NCBI GenBank assembly: GCA_910578745.1
Contig: CAJTSN010000009.1
Location: forward strand, 1-15,146
DNA: 15,146 nt
Source: an uncultured Bacilli bacterium
Lineage (GTDB): Bacteria; Bacillota_I; Bacilli_A; RF39; UBA660
Direction of reading: 5' to 3'
A program made the translations under genes and the position numbers. Below are positions 5,974 through 12,177 of the stretch, piece after piece. The notes under the pieces are model-generated. The model searched no databases and had not been told where the DNA came from. It saw nothing but the letters and a program-made list of their open reading frames with translations. Each line of letters opens with the position of its first letter. Position 1 is the stretch's first letter.

Positions 5974-8040
5974 TTACGTTTCTGCTTGTTTTACAATAGA
6001 AAAGTATGCTTCACTTACTCTTGATGTAAGCCTTCTATTCACACTTGTTGTATATTCATTTTTTCCTTTTTGATAAAAAACATCTGGTGAAGCGATTACA
6101 AAACTCACCTCAGGTTCTGTGTAAGGCGCATAAGCAGCAAAAGTATGTGAAAGTGTTTCTTTATCCACTCGGCCATCCCCATCGGAATCAATAAAACTTT
6201 GACTTGTACCCGTTTTACCAGCTGGTTTATATTTACTATGAATATAATTATATCCTGTACCACCTGGTTCTAGGACAAGTTTAAATCCTTCCTGAACCCT
6301 TTCCATATACTTCTTTTCTGTTGTTACTTTATTTAGAACTTCTTTTTCATAAGTCACTAGTTCTTCATCGGTTGTAGAAGATTTAATTTTATTTAAAAGA
6401 TGTAACTTTAACCGTTCTCCATTATTGGCAATGGTTGTAATATACTGTGAAAGCTGTAGGGGTGTATACGTATCATACTGACCGATTGAAAAATCAAGTA
6501 ATAAACCAGGGGTATCATTTTTACCGATAATTCCATTTTTCTCATTGGGTAAATCAATTCCAGTTAATGTTCCTAGTCCAAACTCATTGAATGTGTTTCG
6601 ATAAGTAGAAAAAGTATTCTCTTTTAATGGAAAAGAACCATTATATACATAGTTGTACCCTGCTACTTTCATCGCTGTATAAAATTGATACGTATTTGAA
6701 GAATATTTTAAAGCCGTTAAGTCATTTAAACTACCAAGGGGCTTCCAAGAACATTTTTGTGGGGTGGCCGCTAGCTTCACACAAGTATCATTTCTCCTTT
6801 CTCCAATTTTTAAGGCTCCTGTATTATAACCAACGATATGAGAAGCTCCTTTGATGACAGAACCAACCGTTAAAGAAGAAGTAAATACACCCGGTGTATA
6901 GTCATAAATTTCATAACCACTATCCCCTTCCGTAATCATTTTTCCAGCCATTGCTAGAATGCCTCCCGTTTTTGTATCGGTTACAATGACAAAAGAATGA
7001 TTATAATAATCGGTGTTTGGTTCTTTTTTTGCTTTTTCTAATTCCTCCACCAGTATTTCTTCTACTTTCTTCTGTAATTCAATATCAATCGTTAAATAAA
7101 GATCATTTCCACGACTACCTGCTTCTAGAAGAACATCTCCATCGCTTTTTTTCTGGTATACATCTTTTTTCCCTTTTAAATATTCATCATATTGATACTC
7201 TAAATAACTAATACCTACCCGATCATCTAACGTATATCCTTTACTTAAATACTCTTCTTTCATATCAGCAGGTATTCCTGTATCATAAGTAGAAACTTTC
7301 CCTAATATACTTTTAAATACATTTCCATAAGGATATGTTCGATTCCAGTCCAGTCGTACATTAAATCCTCTTAATGTGCCTACATTCTCAGCAATATAAG
7401 CATACTCTGTATCTGATACATCACTCGATTTTATAATCTTCTCTGAATAGGAATATCCCTTATTCATCAAATAGTATAAATAACAAGCTTTTTTGTCTAC
7501 TTCTTCAAATGTTTCAAGTTCCTCCTCGGTCACTCTTTCTCTTTTTAACGACTCAATTTCAGAAGATTTCATCTTTCTTTCTTCTAACGCCCTCCACTCT
7601 TCTTTGGTTATTTTTTCTCGTGCTTCTTCGACATGTTTCAAAACCCAAAAATCCCGAAGCATTGCATCTGTGACTTTCTTGTAATCTAATTCTAATTTTT
7701 CTACCACTTGATAGGCCAAATCAATCTCTTCTTTTGCATATAAATTGCTTTTTTTATAATAAATAATTTTAACAGGCTCATTGTCGACTAAAAGTCGCCC
7801 CTTTGCATCATAAATTCTTCCACGTGGTGCGGTACTTCCCTCATACGTTGTTATTTTAGAATCCAATACTTTGGCTTCATAATACTCCTGCTTTACAATT
7901 TGAATATAAAATAAATCAACAAATAAAAACAAAAGAAGTAAGATAATAACTAAGGATAATAGATTGTATCTTTTTTCAATTATTACTTTTATATCTTTTT
8001 TATTTCTAGAAAAACTATAATTCTTTTGTTTTTTCTTCAT
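5974..8040 (-). CDS. Class B penicillin-binding protein (peptidoglycan D,D-transpeptidase, FtsI/PBP2 type)
   Basis: This membrane-anchored transpeptidase cross-links peptidoglycan on the outer face of the membrane. A basic cytoplasmic N-terminus is followed by one membrane segment (about 27-49, LLSLVIILLLLFLFV). A PBP dimerisation/pedestal domain begins at APRGRIYDAKGRLLVDNEPV (71-90) and holds a charged helical insert (about 135-190). The transpeptidase domain has SVIK (catalytic S394, K397), SSN (447-449) and KTGT (609-612). There are no PASTA repeats. Directly after KTGT lies an acidic DSDGDGRVDKET loop (618-629) that fits an EF-hand-like calcium loop. Cysteines 420 and 430 flank a small insert near the active site. 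The start overlaps the sod 3' end by 26 bases and has no strong ribosome site, so the two are probably co-transcribed. Division versus elongation role cannot be decided from sequence alone. Confidence 0.95.
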   Translation of the reverse strand: MKKKQKNYSFSRNKKDIKVIIEKRYNLLSLVIILLLLFLFVDLFYIQIVKQEYYEAKVLDSKITTYEGSTAPRGRIYDAKGRLLVDNEPVKIIYYKKSNLYAKEEIDLAYQVVEKLELDYKKVTDAMLRDFWVLKHVEEAREKITKEEWRALEERKMKSSEIESLKRERVTEEELETFEEVDKKACYLYYLMNKGYSYSEKIIKSSDVSDTEYAYIAENVGTLRGFNVRLDWNRTYPYGNVFKSILGKVSTYDTGIPADMKEEYLSKGYTLDDRVGISYLEYQYDEYLKGKKDVYQKKSDGDVLLEAGSRGNDLYLTIDIELQKKVEEILVEELEKAKKEPNTDYYNHSFVIVTDTKTGGILAMAGKMITEGDSGYEIYDYTPGVFTSSLTVGSVIKGASHIVGYNTGALKIGERRNDTCVKLAATPQKCSWKPLGSLNDLTALKYSSNTYQFYTAMKVAGYNYVYNGSFPLKENTFSTYRNTFNEFGLGTLTGIDLPNEKNGIIGKNDTPGLLLDFSIGQYDTYTPLQLSQYITTIANNGERLKLHLLNKIKSSTTDEELVTYEKEVLNKVTTEKKYMERVQEGFKLVLEPGGTGYNYIHSKYKPAGKTGTSQSFIDSDGDGRVDKETLSHTFAAYAPYTEPEVSFVIASPDVFYQKGKNEYTTSVNRRLTSRVSEAYFSIVKQAET

Positions 8041-8629
8041 AAACTTTGTTTATTGCTTCATAATTTATATAATTGAAAAATTGGTTGATATAATCTTGTT
8101 TATTTTGATAATACTTTAAAAAATAAGCATGTTCCCATAAATCGAGACTAATTAGGGGATAAAATCCATAAAAATCAGGCAATTCTTGATTACTTGTATT
8201 AATAATATTTAACCCTCCTTTTCGGTCTAACACCAAATTTGTATACCCAGATCCAACTAATTCTAAACACTTATCTAAAAATTCTTTTTTAAAATTGTCT
8301 ATACTACCATACTTTTCTTTTAATTTTAAAATAAGAGAATTCTCTTTATTAGAAGAAGAGGGCGTTAAACCTAGAAAATAGCGTTCATGATTTAAAACAC
8401 CGCCTAAATTATAGAGAATGGCATCCCTATCTTTTATTGGAAATTCATCAATATGTTCTAATAACTCTTCTTTTGTATATCGAAAATCATAATTATTGCT
8501 CGATAGGACCTTATTTAAACGATTCAAATACCCTTTATACAAACTGTTAAAATGAATGTCTAACGTTTTTTCGTCTAAAAATGGACTTAAAGCCTTCATA
8601 TCATAATTTAACTCAATACTTTTATACAT
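8015..8629 (-). CDS. sodA: Fe/Mn-family superoxide dismutase, Mn-type features
   Basis: This enzyme dismutates superoxide to hydrogen peroxide and oxygen in the cytoplasm. All four metal ligands are present: H26 (TLDIHF), H81 (GGVLNH), D163 and H167 (DLWEHAY). Y34 is kept. The outer-sphere glutamine comes from the C-terminal domain (Q148 in NTSNQEL), with Gly77 at the position where Fe-type enzymes carry Gln, which favours manganese or cambialistic use. Two usually conserved second-shell residues are changed: the E. coli H30 equivalent is Leu30 and the Y174 equivalent is Phe170. At 204 residues the length is normal. The start has AGAGGTGAGG just upstream. The 3' end overlaps the penicillin-binding protein gene. 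The divergent 80-bp region upstream contains a weak Fur/PerR-like site. Confidence 0.92.
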   Translation of the reverse strand: MYKSIELNYDMKALSPFLDEKTLDIHFNSLYKGYLNRLNKVLSSNNYDFRYTKEELLEHIDEFPIKDRDAILYNLGGVLNHERYFLGLTPSSSNKENSLILKLKEKYGSIDNFKKEFLDKCLELVGSGYTNLVLDRKGGLNIINTSNQELPDFYGFYPLISLDLWEHAYFLKYYQNKQDYINQFFNYINYEAINKVYEEKTKEL

Positions 8630-8709
8630 AACCTCACCTCTACTTTATCTTACGAAATTTTAGGAAACATTATTCAATCATTATCACATACAATAGATTA
8701 GGTGATTTT

Positions 8710-8970
8710 ATGATTAAAAGATATGTTCAAAATTATATTAGAAATTTAAAATATGAAGATATGATCTCTTATATAAAAAAAGAGGGTATTTCTCTTACAG
8801 ATAAAGAATACCAATTTTTATTTACTTACATAAAAAAGAATTGGGAACTTCTATTTTGTAACCGTGAACAAATTTTTAAAGATTTAAAACATTCCTTATC
8901 TTCAACAACTTATTTAAAAATAGAGCCAATTCTTCTTTCTTATCAAGAAAAATATAAATCTTACTTATAA
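8710..8970 (+). CDS. Small protein, possibly YqfT-like (DUF2624)
   Basis: This 86-residue protein, the only convincing plus-strand gene here, is predicted to be all-helical and soluble. It contains the block KKEGISLTDKEYQFLFTYIKKNW and a later FKDLKHSLSSTTYLKIEPILLSYQEKY. The pattern of a 'YGISLT..' helix followed by a 'LK.I...T...I..L' helix resembles DUF2624 (B. subtilis YqfT). In B. subtilis that gene neighbours the endonuclease IV gene yqfS/nfo, and here too the neighbour is nfo. The start ATG has AGGTGA at proper spacing. Its 3' end overlaps the convergent nfo 3' end by 10 bases. The gene itself is well supported; the family is tentative. Confidence 0.75.
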   Translation: MIKRYVQNYIRNLKYEDMISYIKKEGISLTDKEYQFLFTYIKKNWELLFCNREQIFKDLKHSLSSTTYLKIEPILLSYQEKYKSYL

Positions 8971-9845
8971 AAGAATCGAATGGTATCGTATAAATGTTCA
9001 TTATATTTTTTCTTTCGTATTTCTTCAATTTCAAACTTATAAGGAGGATATTCCTTATCCACATAAGGAGTTTCTAATATTTTAGGGATTCCTTCTAATT
9101 TATCATGATAAATCACATGCAATAGAGAATTAAAACCAATAGAGCCATATCCTATATTTTCATGCCGATCTTTATGAGAAGAACGCCCATTTTTACTATC
9201 ATTGATATGTATACATTGTAATCTAGATAAACCAATTATTTTGTCGAATGTAAGGAGCACTTCATCAAAATTAGATACATCATATCCAGCGTCATGAATA
9301 TGGCATGTATCTAAACATACTCCTATTTTTTCATTATAGTTTACTCCATCAATAATTTGTTTTAATTCTTCAAAGGTAGAACCACATTCAGTCCCTTTTC
9401 CTGCCATTGTTTCTAAACAAATCATCACTTTTGTTGTTCGATCAACAACTTGATTTAATCCTCTTATAATATTTTGAATGCCTTCTTCCTTCGTTACCCC
9501 TACATGACTCCCCGGATGAAGGACTATCTTGGTAATTCCCAATTTTTCTACTCTTTTTATCTCTTCTTTTAGAAATTGAACCGCAAACTCTGATGTCTTT
9601 GGGTTTGCCAAATTAATGATATAAGGCGCATGAACAATAATATTTTTTAAATCCATTCCTTCTTGTGTTAATAATTCATTTGCTTCCTTTATCTTTTCTT
9701 CTTTAATTTCTGTTCGCATCGTATTTTGAGGGGCGCCTGTATAAAACATAAAAGTATTTGCCCCATAACTTAAAGCCTCTTTTACACAACCAAGCAATTG
9801 TTCCTCCTTTTTATACGACACATGAGCACCAATGATTAATTCCAT
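8961..9845 (-). CDS. nfo: Endonuclease IV (AP endonuclease)
   Basis: Nfo is a zinc-dependent TIM-barrel enzyme that cleaves DNA 5' to abasic sites in base excision repair. Family blocks in order are IGAHVSYKK at the N-terminus, NTFMFYTGAPQNT, IVHAPYIINLA, IVLHPGSHVG, ICLETMAGKGTECG, IGVCLDTCHIHDAGYD, CIHINDSKNGRSSHKDRHENIGYG and ILETPYVD. Together they supply the His/Glu/Asp trinuclear zinc ligands. At 294 residues it is slightly above the usual 280-297 midpoint and complete. AGAGG precedes the ATG. A TATAAT (9866-9871) lies in the short upstream gap, with no good -35 box. The 3' end overlaps a convergent small gene. Confidence 0.98.
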   Translation of the reverse strand: MELIIGAHVSYKKEEQLLGCVKEALSYGANTFMFYTGAPQNTMRTEIKEEKIKEANELLTQEGMDLKNIIVHAPYIINLANPKTSEFAVQFLKEEIKRVEKLGITKIVLHPGSHVGVTKEEGIQNIIRGLNQVVDRTTKVMICLETMAGKGTECGSTFEELKQIIDGVNYNEKIGVCLDTCHIHDAGYDVSNFDEVLLTFDKIIGLSRLQCIHINDSKNGRSSHKDRHENIGYGSIGFNSLLHVIYHDKLEGIPKILETPYVDKEYPPYKFEIEEIRKKKYNEHLYDTIRFFYK

Positions 9846-9882
9846 AAAACCTCTTTTCTTCTGTTATTATACAAAAAGAAAC

Positions 9883-9908
9883 AAAAAAAATAAAGCGCCT
9901 ACTTTATT
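9883..9908 (-). terminator. Terminator after the pilin-like gene
   Basis: The stem AATAAAG/CTTTATT (9889-9895 and 9902-9908) with a six-base loop is followed on the minus strand by a run of T residues, three bases past the pilin stop codon. T residues on the other side could make it bidirectional. Confidence 0.8.
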
Positions 9909-9910
9909 TT

Positions 9911-10783
9911 TTATTGGTATTTAATCATTTTTCCATCTTGCTTTGGCAAATAGAATTCTCTACTATTTGGAGGTTGTTGCATTCCAGCTGCATTAAAATC
10001 AAGGACATCATATAATTCTTGGTACTGTGATCTGGCTACTAAGCTTCCATCAGTAGCTATATAACCTTTTCCAATTTTATTCGCATCATAAGAAACAATG
10101 GTTCCGATCGCCTTATTATCAATATCCGAAACTGCAGCTGTGCAAGTAGCGCTTTCTTCACTTTCCACATTACAATTTGTCCCTAAAACCACCTTTGCCA
10201 TTACATTTGCGTTACTAGAAAAGTCTAACTTTTTTATACCCTTTCCACTCGCTTGTGTATCAAACTTATCCACCTTTATCCAAGTTGTACCTCCATTTGT
10301 TGAATAGCAATAAGAACGTGTATCACTACTATTTAATGGATAAGAAATCGTCACTGTTTTTTTAATCGCATATCCTTGTTTATCAATCGTACAAGATAGT
10401 CCTGCCAAATCATTACTAGGACTTTGTACATCACAACTACCAGCTTCCAAATCAATGGTGTATTTATGATCTGTTGTATAATTTACTAAAACTTTTTGAT
10501 CTAAATCTACCTCATCGGAATCAAGCGCTAAATAGCCTTTATTATCAATTTCAAACAAGTTGATACAGTAACTTTTTCCTTCCCTTGCTGGGTATGAATT
10601 TTTATTCGCATTTAAATAAGACTCAACTGCAGAAGCAATCATTTTCTCCTTTGCTTTATCCACCTCGTCTTCTTGTCTTGTAACCATTTCTAAAATCTTA
10701 GGAAAGGCAACAATCATAATCAACCCTAATACAACGATAACTGCTAACATCTCTACTAAAGTAAATGCATTCTTCCTTTTCAT
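9911..10783 (-). CDS. Type IV pilin-like protein with C-terminal tail-collar-like domain
   Basis: This secreted/surface protein has a class III (prepilin) signal: MKRKNA then FTLVEMLAVIVVLGLIMIV. Cleavage is expected after Ala6 (usually Gly), with Glu at mature position +5 (E11) and a following hydrophobic helix that anchors or packs in a pilus. After a typical pilin helix (KAKEKMIASAVESYLNANK) comes a Cys-containing ectodomain (about 80-220) with a YSTNGGTTW segment. The last ~65 residues (225-290) read GTIVSYD..KIGKGYIATDGSLVARSQYQELYDVL..REFYLPKQDGK. That matches the layout of phage tail-collar domains (G-x-I, P-x-GYL-x-C/T-DG, YxxL, F-x-LP). No pilus ATPase, platform protein or prepilin peptidase is in the window, so assembly genes must be elsewhere. 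It has its own strong promoter, a GGAGGAG ribosome site and its own terminator. Confidence 0.88.
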   Translation of the reverse strand: MKRKNAFTLVEMLAVIVVLGLIMIVAFPKILEMVTRQEDEVDKAKEKMIASAVESYLNANKNSYPAREGKSYCINLFEIDNKGYLALDSDEVDLDQKVLVNYTTDHKYTIDLEAGSCDVQSPSNDLAGLSCTIDKQGYAIKKTVTISYPLNSSDTRSYCYSTNGGTTWIKVDKFDTQASGKGIKKLDFSSNANVMAKVVLGTNCNVESEESATCTAAVSDIDNKAIGTIVSYDANKIGKGYIATDGSLVARSQYQELYDVLDFNAAGMQQPPNSREFYLPKQDGKMIKYQ

Positions 10784-10815
10784 TATGACTCCTCCGCAAC
10801 TATTCTACTATGTTT

Positions 10816-10844
10816 ATTATAGTTAAAATTAAACAAATTGTCAA
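10816..10844 (-). promoter_or_regulatory. Near-consensus sigma-A promoter of the pilin-like gene
   Basis: TTGACA (10839-10844) and TATAAT (10816-10821) are both perfect hexamers separated by exactly 17 bases. They lie 32 bases upstream of the pilin ATG, which has GGAGGAG at good spacing. It is among the strongest promoters in the window. Confidence 0.9.
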
Positions 10845-11061
10845 TCAAAGAAAAATAGACAAACTGGTCTTTCTTCTTATTTTATCTTTTATATGAGCTA
10901 GCACTCTTCTTTTTTAGTATTCTTTTTGTTTTGAATTAGATAATTTCTAAATTCATAAATCTAATGAAAATTTTTTCTAATGATGAGACCATCTATTTTC
11001 AGTTACAAGCAAGAATCATTATAGAATAAAAGGATAGAAAATACAAAGAAATGTTATAGAT

Positions 11062-11144
11062 AAAAAAGAGTTCCACACTTTCTCCATCCTCACACTAACA
11101 AATAAATTCTTAGTTAAAGATGAGGTGGAAAGTTTTGAAACTCT
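11062..11144 (-). ncRNA. Candidate structured RNA or terminator: long imperfect hairpin
   Basis: On the minus strand AGAGTT, ACTT, TGGA and TGAGG (11144 downward) pair in order with CCTCA, TCCA, AAGT and AACTCT (down to 11067). This gives about 19 paired bases with small bulges and a ~28-base loop that itself contains ACTAA/TTAGT. Five T residues follow directly at 11066-11062, so as minus-strand RNA it could be an intrinsic terminator or end a small RNA. No convincing promoter was seen. The function is unknown. Confidence 0.35.
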
Positions 11145-11180
11145 CTATGTTTTAAAACCATAATAAAAACTTATTATTGT

Positions 11181-11220
11181 AAAAAAAAGCAAAAGGAAAC
11201 ACTTTATTTCCTACTATTGC
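11181..11220 (-). terminator. Terminator-like hairpin, unassigned
   Basis: On the minus strand GCAA plus AGGAAA (11220-11207) pairs with TTTCCT plus TTGC (11204-11189), with a small bulge. The hairpin is followed by eight T residues (11188-11181). No gene ends immediately upstream on this strand; the nearest is the coat-protein remnant about 140 bases away, which already has its own terminator. Confidence 0.5.
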
Positions 11221-11334
11221 CTTTTTATAGAAAACAAGAACTCTTTTCCTATAACAAAACTACATTCTAACTGTTGATAACTTTTATAAAGAAATGGAAT
11301 ATTATAACTTTCTACATTGCTTTTAAATCAACTC

Positions 11335-11359
11335 AAAAAAAGGTAAAATTACCTTTTTT
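11335..11359 (-). terminator. Terminator of the truncated CotD-like gene
   Basis: A perfect 11-bp palindromic stem AAAAAAGGTAA/TTACCTTTTTT (11336-11346 and 11349-11359) overlaps the TAA stop of the Cys/His-rich frame and is followed by T residues on the minus strand. It fits a terminator placed right after a short gene. Confidence 0.75.
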
Positions 11360-11513
11360 AGTCTGCAAAATTAGAGCATTTTCCACAATCAATATTGCAT
11401 ACTTGATCTTCTTGAGAACAAGTAAATTGTGGTGTATATGTATGTTTATAGATATGACGGTTGATTACATGTGTATGAATTGGACATACATGTCCTTGCC
11501 CTTTTTTGATAGA
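11358..11513 (-). pseudogene. 5'-truncated small Cys/His-rich protein, CotD-like spore coat remnant
   Basis: Fifty-one codons are open directly after the mazF stop codon, in the same frame, and end at a TAA that overlaps a good terminator. The product contains GHVCPIHTHVINRHIY, KHTYTPQFTCSQEDQV and CNIDCGKC, a His/Cys/Tyr/Pro pattern (P.HTHV.N...Y.H.Y.P..TC) like inner spore coat protein CotD and related small coat proteins. There is no ATG, GTG or TTG in the frame and no ribosome site, yet the body and terminator are intact. The simplest reading is that the mobile element carrying mazEF and the recombinase inserted near the 5' end of this gene and removed its start. The coat-protein assignment is by composition and spacing only. 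It is too short for most gene callers. Confidence 0.6.
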
Positions 11514-11840
11514 CTATATTTCTATTATGCTATTCATAATATCTATTATTTCTTCTAATTCTTCCTCTTTTATTTTTTCAACAAATGATAATTTACGTGC
11601 CTTAAAGTCTACACTTCTAACATGTTCACATAATACTGAACCTTTTACTTTCTTTGTATTAATTAATTTATAATGGGTAAAAAATTTCTTAGTATTTGTA
11701 GTAATAGGACACAAGACTACTAATCCAGTGTATTTATTATAATTATCTCTACTAATAACTATTGCTGGCCTTAATCCTGTTTGTTCATGACCTTTTGCAA
11801 AATCCATATAACAAATATCCCCTTGCTTTGGTATATACAT
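11514..11840 (-). CDS. mazF: MazF/PemK-family toxin (mRNA interferase)
   Basis: This 108-residue toxin of the MazF/PemK family is an endoribonuclease that cuts mRNA when not bound by its antitoxin. The family blocks are IPKQGDICYMDF, the catalytic-region GLRPAIVISRDNYN, LVVLCPITTNTK and KGSVLCEHVRSVDFKAR. Arginine in RPAIVIS and threonine in PITT are the expected catalytic residues. The length and C-terminus are normal. Its ATG overlaps the mazE stop codon (TAATG), the usual toxin-antitoxin coupling. The stop TAG marks the probable edge of the mobile element, as a host-gene remnant follows directly. Confidence 0.95.
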   Translation of the reverse strand: MYIPKQGDICYMDFAKGHEQTGLRPAIVISRDNYNKYTGLVVLCPITTNTKKFFTHYKLINTKKVKGSVLCEHVRSVDFKARKLSFVEKIKEEELEEIIDIMNSIIEI

Positions 11841-12100
11841 TAGTCAAATTTTTCCTTTTCTAAATCTTCACCCCAGTCATAGGGGTCAACACTCCCTTTT
11901 TCGTTATCAGGTAAACTATTAAATATTTCAAGTCTTTCTTCCAAAGTTAGATGTCTTTTTTTAGGCTTTGATATAATAATTCTATCTTCCTCTTGGATTA
12001 GATCAACCTTATCATTTGTTTTAATATTTAAAGTTTTTAAAATACTACTAGGAATTCTAATTCCATCTGAATTTCCCCATTTTTGAATTCTGGCTTCCAT
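11840..12100 (-). CDS. mazE: MazE-family antitoxin
   Basis: This is an 86-residue antitoxin. The N-terminal swapped-hairpin (AbrB/MazE) DNA-binding domain reads MEARIQKWGNSDGIRIPSSILK. The acidic C-terminal tail (LPDNEKGSVDPYDWGEDLEKE) is the part that blocks MazF in this family. I chose the ATG at 12100, preceded by AGAGG, rather than the in-frame ATG at 12151. The longer start would lie on the -35 box of the promoter, and MazE proteins normally begin just ahead of 'KWGNS'. It is co-transcribed with mazF by a one-base overlap. It binds DNA and is expected to repress its own promoter through the palindrome directly upstream. Confidence 0.93.
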   Translation of the reverse strand: MEARIQKWGNSDGIRIPSSILKTLNIKTNDKVDLIQEEDRIIISKPKKRHLTLEERLEIFNSLPDNEKGSVDPYDWGEDLEKEKFD

Positions 12101-12120
12101 GATTTTACCTCTATCTATGA

Positions 12121-12152
12121 AAAGTATATATTTTGTATATACTTTTGTCAAT
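12121..12152 (-). promoter_or_regulatory. mazEF promoter with overlapping palindromic operator
   Basis: On the minus strand TTGACA (12147-12152), a 17-base spacer and TATACT (12124-12129) form a good sigma-A promoter. An 11-bp inverted repeat AAAAGTATATA/TATATACTTTT (12121-12131 and 12137-12147) spans the spacer and -10 box. This is the expected layout for autorepression by MazE or the MazE-MazF complex. Confidence 0.8.
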
Positions 12153-12177
12153 CCTATTTTAGTACTATTATATCCAT

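Larger units (their letters stand above)
10861..11334. other. Non-coding stretch upstream of the pilin gene
   Basis: No frame here looks like a real gene on either strand. It holds a long imperfect hairpin (11062-11144), a small repeat AATAATAA/TTATTAT around 11160-11178, and a terminator-like structure (11181-11220). The rest (10861-11060) is AT-rich with only weak short inverted repeats. It may be an ncRNA region or decayed sequence next to the integration site. Confidence 0.4.

Noticed and set aside
8876..9064. Minus-strand 62-codon frame across the nfo / small-gene overlap
   Set aside because: It lies out of frame over two better supported genes and has no ribosome site or recognisable product.
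11117..11145. GAGGTGG sequence resembling a second T-box core on the plus strand
   Set aside because: It lacks the ACCGCG half of the T-box core and any Stem I features, and no synthetase or amino-acid gene follows.
11274..11558. Plus-strand 94-codon frame
   Set aside because: It runs antisense across the CotD-like remnant, its terminator and the mazF 3' end, has no ribosome site, and its Cys/Tyr/Phe-rich product looks like antisense translation.
11358..11840. MazF reading through its TAG into the CotD-like frame as one protein (stop-codon recoding)
   Set aside because: The frames agree, but MazF already ends at its normal length, other genes here (rpmG, ymfI) end properly in TAG, and a truncation junction explains the missing start.
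12101..12151. Longer mazE start at 12151
   Set aside because: This ATG falls on the -35 box of the mazEF promoter; the ATG at 12100 has an AGAGG site and matches the usual MazE N-terminus.
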